DNA from: Bacteroidales bacterium
Lineage (GTDB): Bacteria; Bacteroidota; Bacteroidia; Bacteroidales; VadinHA17
Direction: 5' to 3'
Assembly: GCA_029210565.1 (NCBI GenBank)
Contig: JARGFQ010000011.1
Coordinates: 82,777 to 146,776, forward strand
Length of the DNA: 64,000 bases
Both the position numbers and the translations under genes were made by a program. The notes under the pieces are model-generated. The model was not told where the DNA came from. It did not search any database and saw nothing but the letters and a program-made list of their open reading frames with translations. How positions within the stretch are numbered: position 1 is the stretch's first letter; each line of letters starts with the position of its first letter. This document shows, piece by piece, positions 44,746 through 52,649 of this stretch.

Positions 44746-45915
44746 TTATACGGTGACCTCCCTGAGTTCGATCTTTGTCCTGTTAGCCACGCCCAGTCCG
44801 AGTTCCTCAGCCTGCAGCATGAATGCAAGTGCCCTCTCCGTACCCTCCTTCTGCAATCCTTCCGCTATTCTCTTTGCCAGCACGATGTCATATCCGATCC
44901 TGTCCACCGCCACCGCATCACTGCCCGCGATTATGGTGTGATAGTCGCAGAAGAACTGCGGGTTGGCCCCGGGGCCGCCGTTAAAGCATCCCTTGATGCC
45001 GTCTACAATGTTCAGCACCACCTTGTCGCGCAGCGGGGCAAAGGCGCACACCTGTGCACAGGTTTCATTCCAGAGCTTGGCATGCAGTCTTCCTGTGTTT
45101 GACACGGAGCCGAATGCCAGGTTCTTTAGTGCCAGTGTCACCGTGGCACCGGCATTCTTCAGTATGGGTATATTGATGATTTTGTCAAGTTCCTGTGTGA
45201 CAATCTTTGTGAAATAGGAATATTTGCCCCCGTTGACCATGTAGGGCATGGTATACTCGTCATACTCACCCTCCACGTCTGCCCAGTAGTACCATTCGCG
45301 ATCAATCATATGCTCTCCGTAGAGCTTGCCGTCCTTGCCGTAATAGAGCCCGACCTTGTCCATCTGTTCCGTACCGACGATGCGGATCCCGGGATAATTC
45401 TCCGCTGTGAAACCGACATCCGTTAGTTCAAACTCACGGCGGTCCCAAATTGTCAGCTGCGATCTTTTTATACCGCTCTCCTCAAGCTGAGCTATCACCG
45501 ATCTCACCACCTCATGGCTGGTGCTCAGGCTTTTGCCTGCAACAGGATTCACTTTCAGACCTATTCTCTCGCCCGGGGATACAAATCTCCGCCACGCCTT
45601 TTTCAGCTTCTTCTCGCCTGTCATCTCAAGCATAGAGCGGGCGATCATGTCATATACCTCCTGTTCGACGATGGCATTGTCATGTACCGACCTGCTGTTC
45701 CTTACCAGTGCCACTCTTCCGGGGAATAGTCCCGGCATGGAACTCTCATTGCGCGGCACCTCCAGTGCGTCGGCGATGTTGGTGTCAGGCTTGTCCTGTA
45801 CAGTAGGCATAAAGGCTGATGCCGGGCTCATTGCCTGTGCCACGGGGGCTGCGGCAGCGGCGGCGGCTCCTGCGCCTGCCAGGCGGAGGAAGTTACGACG
45901 GTTGACCTGGTTCAT
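44746..45915 (-). CDS. Tat-exported DUF362 protein
   Basis: 389 residues from ATG 45915; the longer frame to 46029 is rejected because the Tat motif must be near the start and a -7 element lies at 45954. The N-terminus has NRRNFLRLAG, a twin-arginine motif, then an alanine-rich hydrophobic stretch. The body matches DUF362 (RIGLKVNPVAGKSLSTSHEVV, IINIPILKNAGATVTLALKNLAFG). DUF362 proteins are often linked with iron-sulfur clusters, though no ferredoxin motif is visible here. Function unknown. Confidence 0.85.
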   Translation of the reverse strand: MNQVNRRNFLRLAGAGAAAAAAAPVAQAMSPASAFMPTVQDKPDTNIADALEVPRNESSMPGLFPGRVALVRNSRSVHDNAIVEQEVYDMIARSMLEMTGEKKLKKAWRRFVSPGERIGLKVNPVAGKSLSTSHEVVRSVIAQLEESGIKRSQLTIWDRREFELTDVGFTAENYPGIRIVGTEQMDKVGLYYGKDGKLYGEHMIDREWYYWADVEGEYDEYTMPYMVNGGKYSYFTKIVTQELDKIINIPILKNAGATVTLALKNLAFGSVSNTGRLHAKLWNETCAQVCAFAPLRDKVVLNIVDGIKGCFNGGPGANPQFFCDYHTIIAGSDAVAVDRIGYDIVLAKRIAEGLQKEGTERALAFMLQAEELGLGVANRTKIELREVTV

Positions 45916-45953
45916 AGGATGCTGGCTTTTGATGTTTGGTTTTCTGTTGAACG

Positions 45954-45961
45954 CAAATATA
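45954..45961 (-). promoter_or_regulatory. -7 promoter element for the DUF362-DUF6599 pair
   Basis: Minus strand TATATTTG, giving a leader of about 32 bases to ATG 45915. Confidence 0.5.
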
Positions 45962-46022
45962 AGGAAAATGAGATGCTGCCCCCTACCCGCACAATATGTT
46001 CCGCAGCTGCCTGCTGCATTTT

Positions 46023-46053
46023 TTTGCATAATCGGAATAGTTGACTAATTTTG
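46023..46053 (+). promoter_or_regulatory. Promoter (-33 TTTG, -7 TAATTTTG) for tRNA-Pro
   Basis: TTTG at 46023-46026 and TAATTTTG at 46046-46053 are separated by 19 bp. The tRNA begins 15 bp later. This is among the best promoter matches in the window. Confidence 0.7.
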
Positions 46054-46068
46054 CACCGCTTTACATCA

Positions 46069-46143
46069 CGGGATGTAGCTCAGCCCGGTTAGAGTACTTG
46101 TCTGGGGGGCAAGGGGCCCCGGGTTCAAATCCCGGCATCCCGA
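46069..46143 (+). tRNA. tRNA-Pro (anticodon GGG)
   Basis: Complete cloverleaf by eye: acceptor CGGGATG/CATCCCG with discriminator A, a D arm GCTC/GAGT, anticodon stem CTTGT/GCAAG around loop CTGGGGG (anticodon GGG), and T arm CCGGG-TTCAAAT-CCCGG. The CCA end is not encoded. It has its own promoter and terminator. Confidence 0.96.
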
Positions 46144-46509
46144 CATTGCAAAAAAGCCCACCCGCCATCTTGGCGGGTGGTTTTTTGTTTTTAAGATGTG
46201 ACGAAAAAGCTTGCTTTTGAGGAACATCGGAAAAACAAAAAGCGCCTCATCCGTCAATCGACGGATGAGTTGGCTTTTTTGCTATAGTCTCCCCCAGACC
46301 CGGGATCACGAGCCCGACACGCCAGTGGAGGGCGAGTAATCCCGGCCGATATTGATGGTTATCTGGTCCTGTATCCCCCAGACCCGGGATCGCGCAAAAG
46401 CAGTGAGCGCTATCCCTTTGCCCTCTTCAATCAACAGAAACTATTCTTCAGACGACTGCATCTTTGTTTATGAAATGCATATAAGAAGAAAAAGCCGTAA
46501 ATTTACCTC
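46144..46509. other. Non-coding stretch downstream of tRNA-Pro with a second hairpin and a duplicated 23-mer
   Basis: 366 bp without a credible gene. After the tRNA terminator there is another hairpin, CTCATCCGTC-AATC-GACGGATGAG at 46246-46269, followed by GGCTTTTTTGC. A 23-base sequence containing CCCCCAGACCCGGGATC occurs at 46288-46310 and again at 46372-46394, differing at two positions. The open frame antisense to the tRNA is an artefact. Confidence 0.6.
46158..46186 (+). terminator. Intrinsic terminator after tRNA-Pro
   Basis: CCACCCGCCA and TGGCGGGTGG form a perfect 10-bp stem with a TCT loop, followed by six Ts. Confidence 0.9.
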
Positions 46510-46692
46510 ATGAAAAAACTGCTGGTGCTTTTGCTGATGTCATTGCTACTGGCCGCATGCAACAGGGCCGTGTGTCCTGTATACAGCGACTATGCCAACG
46601 ACATGAGGAACAGCTTCTTTCAGAAGGGTAACCACAGGGCCGACGGCATCAACAGGGTGTACCGCGATACCGCACAGAAAAAACTGCGGTGA
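46510..46692 (+). CDS. Small lipoprotein (60 residues)
   Basis: Signal peptide LLVLLLMSLLLAAC with lipobox Cys at residue 17, then a 43-residue mature part with PVYSDYANDMRNS and several basic residues. No family is recognised. Good signal peptide and correct start context make it a real gene candidate; similar very short lipoproteins are common in this phylum. Confidence 0.6.
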   Translation: MKKLLVLLLMSLLLAACNRAVCPVYSDYANDMRNSFFQKGNHRADGINRVYRDTAQKKLR

Positions 46693-46865
46693 GATCCACC
46701 GGTGCCTGTTAATAAGAGATATTACTGGGGCAGACCCGGCACCTGCACTGAACCATCATCTAACTGCCGGAAAAACATGCGGAAACCCCGGTGCAGATCA
46801 CTCACCGGCCAGGAACTGACACTTTCCGACCATGCCGAATCATGCAGTCTCAGTTGGGCAGATGA

Positions 46866-47261
46866 TCAATACCAGCTCTGCACCAACACCTTCATGTCGT
46901 TCTGATATTCACTGATACGGTAGAACACCGAGGAGTCATTCTCAATCTGGTATATCCAGTAACCGTAGATCCCGGGAGTGACATACTTCCTTCTCAGATA
47001 AAGCCTGTCGCCGGGATTGAACCCACACTCCCTGCTGTAGGCTGATATCTTACCGAAGGTGGTGTCCTGCGTGGTCTTTATCCATATCAGATGGGGGTCC
47101 CCGAACCTTCCCGGGGCAGTGTGACGGTAATCCTCGAATTCACCTATATACCTCCTGGTGACATAAAGCCTGTCCTCATCTAACTCTGACGTCGACTTGT
47201 TTGAGGTGGTACATGACATGACCGCGCTCATGATAAACAATAATAATATCAGTTTCTTCAT
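46866..47261 (-). CDS. Uncharacterised lipoprotein (131 residues)
   Basis: Lipoprotein signal (LILLLFIMSAVMSC, Cys 17) followed by a Ser/Thr/Asp linker and a beta-rich domain with many Tyr/Arg pairs (RLYVTRRYIGEFEDY, DRLYLRRKYVTPGIYGYWIYQIEN). No family recognised. It follows the small ORF at 47343-47477 in the same direction. Confidence 0.65.
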   Translation of the reverse strand: MKKLILLLFIMSAVMSCTTSNKSTSELDEDRLYVTRRYIGEFEDYRHTAPGRFGDPHLIWIKTTQDTTFGKISAYSRECGFNPGDRLYLRRKYVTPGIYGYWIYQIENDSSVFYRISEYQNDMKVLVQSWY

Positions 47262-47342
47262 CTCTGTTAATTTTTCAATGAACCGGCCCGTGCAACAGCC
47301 TGTTACCAGACTGCCGGCACTAACCTGAAGGCGCCTCCTGAT

Positions 47343-47477
47343 TTACCCGGCAAAAAAGATGTACTTGTAGCTTACGCCCCGCTCGCTAAGCCAGAGACGA
47401 AGCGCCTTGGCTATCTTCCTTCGCTTCAGAAGAACCTTCCCGGTTGCTTCTGATGAAATTTCATAATAGGTACTCAT
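47343..47477 (-). CDS. Small basic protein (44 residues) with strong Shine-Dalgarno
   Basis: From ATG 47477 the frame reads MSTYYEISSE, then a basic helix (KVLLKRRKIAKALRLWLSERG) and ends SYKYIFFAG. Upstream on the minus strand is AAAGGAGATAAG-ATG, an unusually good ribosome-binding site for this window. It lies 48 bp after the methyltransferase-like gene. No family recognised; the amphipathic basic helix could bind nucleic acid or membrane. Confidence 0.5.
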   Translation of the reverse strand: MSTYYEISSEATGKVLLKRRKIAKALRLWLSERGVSYKYIFFAG

Positions 47478-47525
47478 CTTATCTCCTTTTTAAACATTTA
47501 ATGTTATCCTGTTTTCAGTTTTCTG

Positions 47526-48149
47526 TCAGGCAGTCATCAACGGAAAGCCCGAAATCTTCCTGGAATGGAAATAGGTAACTCCGTTCATCTCCGTCATGCT
47601 TATCAGGCTCAGTCCGTTCCTCTCAAGCATCTCGGAGACCTTACTACTGTTGAGTGAATGGCATTCCATACGACCAAAATGAAAAAGCCAGCCCGGGAAA
47701 TCGTACTCCCTGCCAGGACGCTCCGTAACGGCACTCTCCCCTCGTGCCGGCGAAAAGCAACCGACAAAATTTGTACCCGGGGGCAGTATCCGCGACAATG
47801 AGCTGAGAAACATCTCCAGGTGCTTTACCATGTTTAGTCTGCGGAGGGTTATCAACGTCGTCGCTCTCCTCAGATCCACGGTTCCGAATGTGGCCCTGTC
47901 ATGCCTTGACAGTATGACCACCCCCGGACCATTGAACAGTCCGCGATTCATCAAATAGCGAAAGAGCCTCACACCCCCGGAAGCGATAAGCTTTACCACC
48001 CGATAAATCAAACCCGCCCTCACACGGTGAATCAACCCCACCCTGATATGATAAATCAGCCCTGCCCTCACACGGTGAATCAATCCTACCCTGACGCGCT
48101 GAAAGCTGATGCATCCCGGCCATACTCCCGAAGTAATTCTCCTGCTCAT
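47526..48149 (-). CDS. Methyltransferase-like protein with N-terminal octapeptide repeats
   Basis: 207 residues. The C-terminal 120 resemble the tail of Bacteroidota SAM-methyltransferase-type proteins (LITLRRLNMVKHLEMFLSSL, LPPGTNFVGCFSPARG, VSEMLERNGLSLISMTEMNGVTYF). The glycine-rich SAM-binding motif I is not visible, so it may not be catalytic. Residues about 22-53 are four tandem octapeptides (GLIHRVRA, GLIYHIRV, GLIHRVRA, GLIYRVVK) encoded by 24-bp units. A short inverted repeat (ATGGATTT/AAATCCAT, 48181-48203) lies just upstream. Confidence 0.55.
   Translation of the reverse strand: MSRRITSGVWPGCISFQRVRVGLIHRVRAGLIYHIRVGLIHRVRAGLIYRVVKLIASGGVRLFRYLMNRGLFNGPGVVILSRHDRATFGTVDLRRATTLITLRRLNMVKHLEMFLSSLSRILPPGTNFVGCFSPARGESAVTERPGREYDFPGWLFHFGRMECHSLNSSKVSEMLERNGLSLISMTEMNGVTYFHSRKISGFPLMTA
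47991..48086 (-). repeat. Four tandem 24-bp units inside the methyltransferase-like gene
   Basis: Units 48086-48063, 48062-48039, 48038-48015 and 48014-47991 encode near-identical octapeptides. Units 1 and 3 are most alike, as are 2 and 4, implying a 48-bp duplication of an earlier pair. Confidence 0.75.
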
Positions 48150-48446
48150 TTCAGTTTGATTTAATACTGATCCTTAATCCATGGATTTCAGGTTTAAATC
48201 CATGTTAAAGATAATACACCGGGCAGGGGAATGCAAACTTCATAAGACCATATAATGGGCATTTGCGTCGTTACGTAAAGACTTCGTCAACCGGTATGGA
48301 GGGTTCATTGACACAAACGGGCAACTCAGCCCTCCGAAGAGGTTATTAGTCAAAATTCATCAGGTTTTGACGAGCGGAATCAAAAAGAGGACTAAATTTT
48401 AGTAAAATTCTGGAGTCAGACGTACGAAGTGCCTCTTCGCAGCCAT

Positions 48447-48908
48447 TTAAAAGAGAACAACAGCATCCCTGATCACCTGCGAGGCATCATCGGTAGCATA
48501 TAGCTTCATGCTCACCTCCGGTATCGAATGCTGCAGTATATCGGTAAGCGGATTGAATGACTCCCTGAGATCAGCTGAACCCCTCATGTCATCATACTCC
48601 TCAAGGGGAATATATATATGAACCAGCAGTCGGTAATCGGGATTGTTGATCCTCGAAAGTGACTTGATAATCTTGGAGATCCAGAGCATTGAGGAGGTGT
48701 TGTAGTACTCCATGTTGAGCCTGAGATTGGTCACCGGCTTCGGGTGAAGTATATAGTCATTCACCCAGTTCAGTGCCGGTTCGTAGAGTCTGGAGGCATT
48801 CTCCGGCAACGATCTTCCTGTAAATGATATCTCCCCGCTGGTGTTGAACAGCTCAATCCGCGGAGTTGTAGATGTCTTTTCGAATACTAGGTTTTGCAGT
48901 TCTTTCAT
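48447..48908 (-). CDS. SiaC-family regulatory phosphoprotein (DUF1987)
   Basis: 153 residues. Matches DUF1987: TPRIELFNTSGEISFTGRSLPENASRLYEPALNWV near the start and LNMEYYNTSSMLWISKI near residue 65, where the conserved Thr/Ser is phosphorylated in Pseudomonas SiaC. There SiaC is controlled by the kinase SiaB and phosphatase SiaA and activates a diguanylate cyclase. None of these partners is nearby. It has its own -7 element (48961-48968). Confidence 0.88.
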   Translation of the reverse strand: MKELQNLVFEKTSTTPRIELFNTSGEISFTGRSLPENASRLYEPALNWVNDYILHPKPVTNLRLNMEYYNTSSMLWISKIIKSLSRINNPDYRLLVHIYIPLEEYDDMRGSADLRESFNPLTDILQHSIPEVSMKLYATDDASQVIRDAVVLF

Positions 48909-48960
48909 AGAAAATTCTTCCCTGAAATCATTAAAAAGAAATATGTCATATATAACACAA

Positions 48961-48968
48961 CAAAATTA
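48961..48968 (-). promoter_or_regulatory. -7 promoter element for the SiaC-like gene
   Basis: Minus strand TAATTTTG, 53 bp before the ATG at 48908. It lies inside a short open frame (48905-49093) that I therefore reject as a gene. Confidence 0.5.
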
Positions 48969-49099
48969 GCTGACACTGCTGCAACTTCATAACCATTAAT
49001 CAAATTATGGAGCACCGTCATCAACTTATTGGACTGTTCGTCAATGAAAGCTCCGGCAGCTCCCTTACCCGGACGCGGCTTCTGCAGGATCACCCTGAT

Positions 49100-49735
49100 C
49101 TACATTTCGGGGAAAGAGTCAGAATAATCAGCCATTGACCGCTTGATGATCTCCTGGGCCTCTTCCTTTCCGTAAATCTCTGCTATGGTGACCTGACGCT
49201 TCTCACCAGGCAGGTCCTTATATGTAAGGAAGTAGTGCTTCAGTCTTTCAATGGCTATCTCAGGGCAGTCGGCGATATCCTTATACCCGCCGTATACAGC
49301 ATCATTGTGGAGTACAGCTATGATCTTGTCATCCGCATCATTACCGTCGATCATCCTGAAGCCCCCGATGGGCCTTGCCAGTACAAGGATATCCCCATGA
49401 GTGATATCTTTTTCAGTGAGGATGCATATGTCCATTGCATCGCCGTCACCCCTGATGCCTGTCATTCCGGTGCGTTCCATGCACCTTTCCGCCACGGCCG
49501 TTCCGGTGAGCGTCCTCGGTATGAAGCCGTAGAGAGCAGGAACCACGTTAGAGTAGCGCTGCGGCCTGTCGAGCCGGAGATAGCCCGACACCTTATCCAT
49601 CTCGTACTTGACGGTATCGGTGGGTACCATCTCAACAAAGGTCATAACTATCTCAGGTGCATTTTCCCCTATATCGATCCCGTGCCATGGATGCGATCTG
49701 AACCGGCAGCAGTCATTCCCGTCACTCTTCTTCAT
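49100..49735 (-). CDS. ppa: Inorganic pyrophosphatase (family I)
   Basis: Hydrolyses pyrophosphate to phosphate, pulling biosynthetic reactions forward. The 211-residue protein has the active-site signature GDGDAMDICIL (family DGDPxD), YGFIPRTL upstream, and ADDKIIAVL. It is somewhat divergent from the E. coli enzyme, as in other Bacteroidota. It is followed by the SiaC-like gene. Confidence 0.92.
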   Translation of the reverse strand: MKKSDGNDCCRFRSHPWHGIDIGENAPEIVMTFVEMVPTDTVKYEMDKVSGYLRLDRPQRYSNVVPALYGFIPRTLTGTAVAERCMERTGMTGIRGDGDAMDICILTEKDITHGDILVLARPIGGFRMIDGNDADDKIIAVLHNDAVYGGYKDIADCPEIAIERLKHYFLTYKDLPGEKRQVTIAEIYGKEEAQEIIKRSMADYSDSFPEM

Positions 49736-49855
49736 TATGATTTCAGTTTTGTCTTCAATCGTTAAACAGTTGTTTATTTTATGTGTTGAATGAAACCCGG
49801 ATGAAATATAGCATCAAATCCGTTTATGGTACCTGCTCATGCAAATTTCATTAAT

Positions 49856-50287
49856 TCAGATTCCAAGGTACACTCCTATCAGTTCCTGGTCTGTATCATC
49901 AAGCAATGGCAGGCTGGGTAGCCTGAAGAGGCTTGAGGATGAGTTTCCGGCGGCATCGCGTTCGGAGGTGCGTATAAAACGGTAGCCGTGCCTCTGTGCG
50001 GCGGCGATGATATCCTCATCTCCCGCACCGTCGCCGTAGGGCAGTGCCAGCGCATCAACACTGCCGTATATATGTTCTTCAATTAGTCGCTTTGATCCTC
50101 CCAGCTCCTCATCGAGGTATGCTTCGAAGGCCTCGCCGCCGCCCAGGGCCTCCTCCATGGTCATCAGAAAACGGTGATACATCAGTATGATCACCCTGGG
50201 GTCATCAACAGGGTCGGGACCGGGATCCTTGCTGCAGCCAGCCAGGAGTGCAATACTCAGCAGGAATATTATAGTTGGTTTATGCAT
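49856..50287 (-). pseudogene. Polysaccharide deacetylase-like lipoprotein lacking its catalytic core
   Basis: 143 residues from ATG 50287, with a lipoprotein signal (LLSIALLAGCSKD). The sequence opens with the family start VIILMYHRF and closes with the C-terminal part (ALPYGDGAGDEDIIAAAQRHGYRFIRTS ... LDDTDQELIGVYL). The intervening NodB region that should contain TFDDG and HxxxH is absent: about 100 or more residues are missing with the frame kept. Catalysis by the usual mechanism is therefore not possible. It could be a remnant or a non-catalytic binding protein. Confidence 0.7.
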
Positions 50288-50415
50288 TGTTAAGTCGAAA
50301 GCTTCGCCCTCCGCAACCGCCTGTTGGCGGTGGAGGAGGGTCAAAACCAAAATCTCCCATTATAAAACGCAGTAACGTCCGGATTCTTGCTTCATCCGTT
50401 CATTCCTTTTAACAT

Positions 50416-52449
50416 TCATCTCTTCGGCGATTCATTTGGTCGCTGTTTCGCGATACGTCGCATACCCTCTATCTCATCGCGCAGCCGTGCTGCCTCGATG
50501 AAGTCGAGAGCCGCCGCAGCCTTCTCCATCGCCTTGCGGCTCTTTTCCATAGCCTTCTCAAGCTGCTCCCTCGACATATATCTTATCACAGGGTCAGCTG
50601 CCACATCAACCTTCTCGGGACCTGTATAGGCTTTCACCTCCACACCCTTACGACCAAGTCCCCTGAGCATTGCCCCTTCCCTCTTCACTATCTGCCGTGG
50701 AGTGATACCCATCTCCTGATTGTATTTGAGCTGTTTGGCCCTCCTCCGGTTGGTCTCATCAATTGTCTCCCTCATCGCTCCCGTGATCCTGTCAGCATAC
50801 ATCACCACCAGCCCGTTGAGATTCCTCGCCGCCCGTCCCGCCGTCTGTGTGAGTGCTCTCCCAGACCTCAGGAACCCCTCCTTGTCGGCGTCGAGGATGG
50901 CCACCAGGGAGACCTCCGGCAGATCAAGCCCCTCACGAAGGAGGTTGACACCCACCAGCACATCAAACTCGCCCGAACGCAGACCCTCCAGTATCTCCAC
51001 CCTCTCCAGCGTCTCCACGCCGGAGTGGATGTAACGGCAGCGGATATCATACCGGCCCAGGTAACTGTTCAGCTCTTCAGCCATCCTCTTGGTCATGGTT
51101 GTCACCAGCACCCTCTCACCTGCCGCAGACCGGTTTCTTATCTCCTCCATCAGGTCATCCACCTGGTTACGGCTGGGTCTTACGTCCACAGGCGGGTCGA
51201 GCAGCCCGGTAGGCCTGATCACCTGGTCAACGAAGACCCCCTCGCTCTTCTGCATCTCATAATCGGCCGGGGTGGCACTCATAAATATAGTCTGACCCGT
51301 CAGCGCCTCAAACTCCTCTAGCCGCAGGGGCCTGTTATCCAGCGCTGCCGGGAGCCGGAAACCGTACTCCACCAGCGTCTGCTTCCTGGAATGGTCGCCA
51401 CCGTACATAGCCCGTATCTGCGGCAGGGTGACATGGCTTTCGTCAATTACGGTAATAAAATCCTCCGGAAAACAGTCCAGCAGGCAGAAGGGCCTGGTGC
51501 CGGGCGCCCTGCCGTCAAAATAGCGGGAGTAGTTCTCGATGCCGCTGCAGTAACCCAGCTCCTTGATCATCTCCAGGTCATACTGCACCCTCTGCTCTAT
51601 CCTCTTGGCCTCCTCCGGCCTTCCCGTATCACGGAAGTGCCTGGACTGCAGCACCATGTCATCCTGTATCTGACCAACAGCGGTGTTAATGCGTTCACGG
51701 GTGGTGACGAAGAGATTGGCAGGGTATATCACATACTCCGTGAGATTATCCCTGTGCTCCCCGCTGAGAGGATCAAAAGTTGTGATCTCCTCGATCTCAT
51801 CACCGAAGTAGACTATGCGCAGCGCAAGGTCGGCATAGGCGGGATAGACATCCAGTGTGTCACCCCGCACCCTGAAGGTGCCATTTGTAAACTCCAGCTC
51901 GTTGCGCGCATACAGGCTGTCGACCAGCTTCCGCAACACCACGTTGCGACCCGGCTTGCTGCCCTTGATGACATGCACCGTGTTCGACCGGAAGTCGTCG
52001 GGATTGCCGATGCCGAACAGACAGGAGACCGATGAGACAACTATGACGTCACGCCGGCCCGACAGCAGCGATGAGGTGGCACTCAGACGCAGTTTTTCAA
52101 GCTCGTCGTTGATGGCCAGATCCTTCTCAATATAGGTATCGGTCACGGGCAGATAAGCCTCTGGCTGATAGTAATCGTAATAAGAGACAAAATACTCAAC
52201 CGCATTGTCGGGAAAAAACTGTCTGAACTCACCGTAAAGCTGCGCTGCCAGAGTCTTATTATGACTGAGAACAAGTACAGGCCTGTTCAATTGTTCAATG
52301 ACATTTGCAATGGTGAAGGTCTTGCCGGAACCCGTAACTCCCAGGAGAGTCTGGTAAGGCACGCCCTGCAGCAGACCCCGGGTGAGCTGCCGTATCGCCT
52401 CCGGCTGGTCGCCCGTGGGCACATAGTCTGAAATGAGCTTGAATTCCAT
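50416..52449 (-). CDS. uvrB: Excinuclease ABC subunit B
   Basis: Damage-verifying helicase-like subunit of nucleotide excision repair. The 677-residue protein has Walker A GVTGSGKT at 38-45, the beta-hairpin with YYDYYQPEAY near residue 92, Walker B IDESH, motif QTAGRAARN, and a C-terminal UVR coiled coil (ALDFIEAARLRDEIEGM) that contacts UvrC. Full length. A -7 element (52465-52472) lies 16 bp upstream. Confidence 0.97.
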   Translation of the reverse strand: MEFKLISDYVPTGDQPEAIRQLTRGLLQGVPYQTLLGVTGSGKTFTIANVIEQLNRPVLVLSHNKTLAAQLYGEFRQFFPDNAVEYFVSYYDYYQPEAYLPVTDTYIEKDLAINDELEKLRLSATSSLLSGRRDVIVVSSVSCLFGIGNPDDFRSNTVHVIKGSKPGRNVVLRKLVDSLYARNELEFTNGTFRVRGDTLDVYPAYADLALRIVYFGDEIEEITTFDPLSGEHRDNLTEYVIYPANLFVTTRERINTAVGQIQDDMVLQSRHFRDTGRPEEAKRIEQRVQYDLEMIKELGYCSGIENYSRYFDGRAPGTRPFCLLDCFPEDFITVIDESHVTLPQIRAMYGGDHSRKQTLVEYGFRLPAALDNRPLRLEEFEALTGQTIFMSATPADYEMQKSEGVFVDQVIRPTGLLDPPVDVRPSRNQVDDLMEEIRNRSAAGERVLVTTMTKRMAEELNSYLGRYDIRCRYIHSGVETLERVEILEGLRSGEFDVLVGVNLLREGLDLPEVSLVAILDADKEGFLRSGRALTQTAGRAARNLNGLVVMYADRITGAMRETIDETNRRRAKQLKYNQEMGITPRQIVKREGAMLRGLGRKGVEVKAYTGPEKVDVAADPVIRYMSREQLEKAMEKSRKAMEKAAAALDFIEAARLRDEIEGMRRIAKQRPNESPKR

Positions 52450-52464
52450 AGGATGTTACAGAGA

Positions 52465-52472
52465 CAAAAATA
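52465..52472 (-). promoter_or_regulatory. -7 promoter element for uvrB
   Basis: Minus strand TATTTTTG, 16 bp from the uvrB ATG, so the leader would be about 10 bases. Confidence 0.5.
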
Positions 52473-52625
52473 ACAATTCGGATCAATAGGCAGAAAGGGA
52501 ATCCGGAGTTTAATACCAAACCGACTGTCGTGAAGCTTTTATCCTTCTTTTTACTATATTTCCTCAACAAATCCGGGCGCAGGCCTTGATTTTTGTTTGC
52601 ATGTCTGTAATCAGGCGTTTTTATG

Positions 52626-52633
52626 TAAGTTTG
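52626..52633 (+). promoter_or_regulatory. -7 promoter element for the sensor-kinase gene
   Basis: TAAGTTTG, 17 bp before the GTG at 52650. It faces away from the uvrB element. Confidence 0.45.
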
Positions 52634-52649
52634 ATCAGAGGTTGGTACT

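Noticed and set aside
46066..46257. Open frame antisense to tRNA-Pro
   Set aside because: It is the well-known false protein produced by translating the antisense of a proline tRNA (…CRDLNPGPLAPQ…). The tRNA cloverleaf is complete.
47899..48123. Alternative open frame across the 24-bp repeats
   Set aside because: The other frame carries the conserved methyltransferase-like C-terminus; this one is a shadow of the repeat.
48905..49093. 62-residue open frame between the SiaC-like gene and ppa
   Set aside because: Non-ATG start, no recognisable motif, overlaps the -7 element of the SiaC-like gene.
50305..50341. Strong hairpin (CCCTCC…ACCGCC-TGTT-GGCGGT…GGAGGG) as terminator of uvrB
   Set aside because: No T-run follows on the uvrB strand, so I do not call it an intrinsic terminator; it may be a simple inverted repeat.
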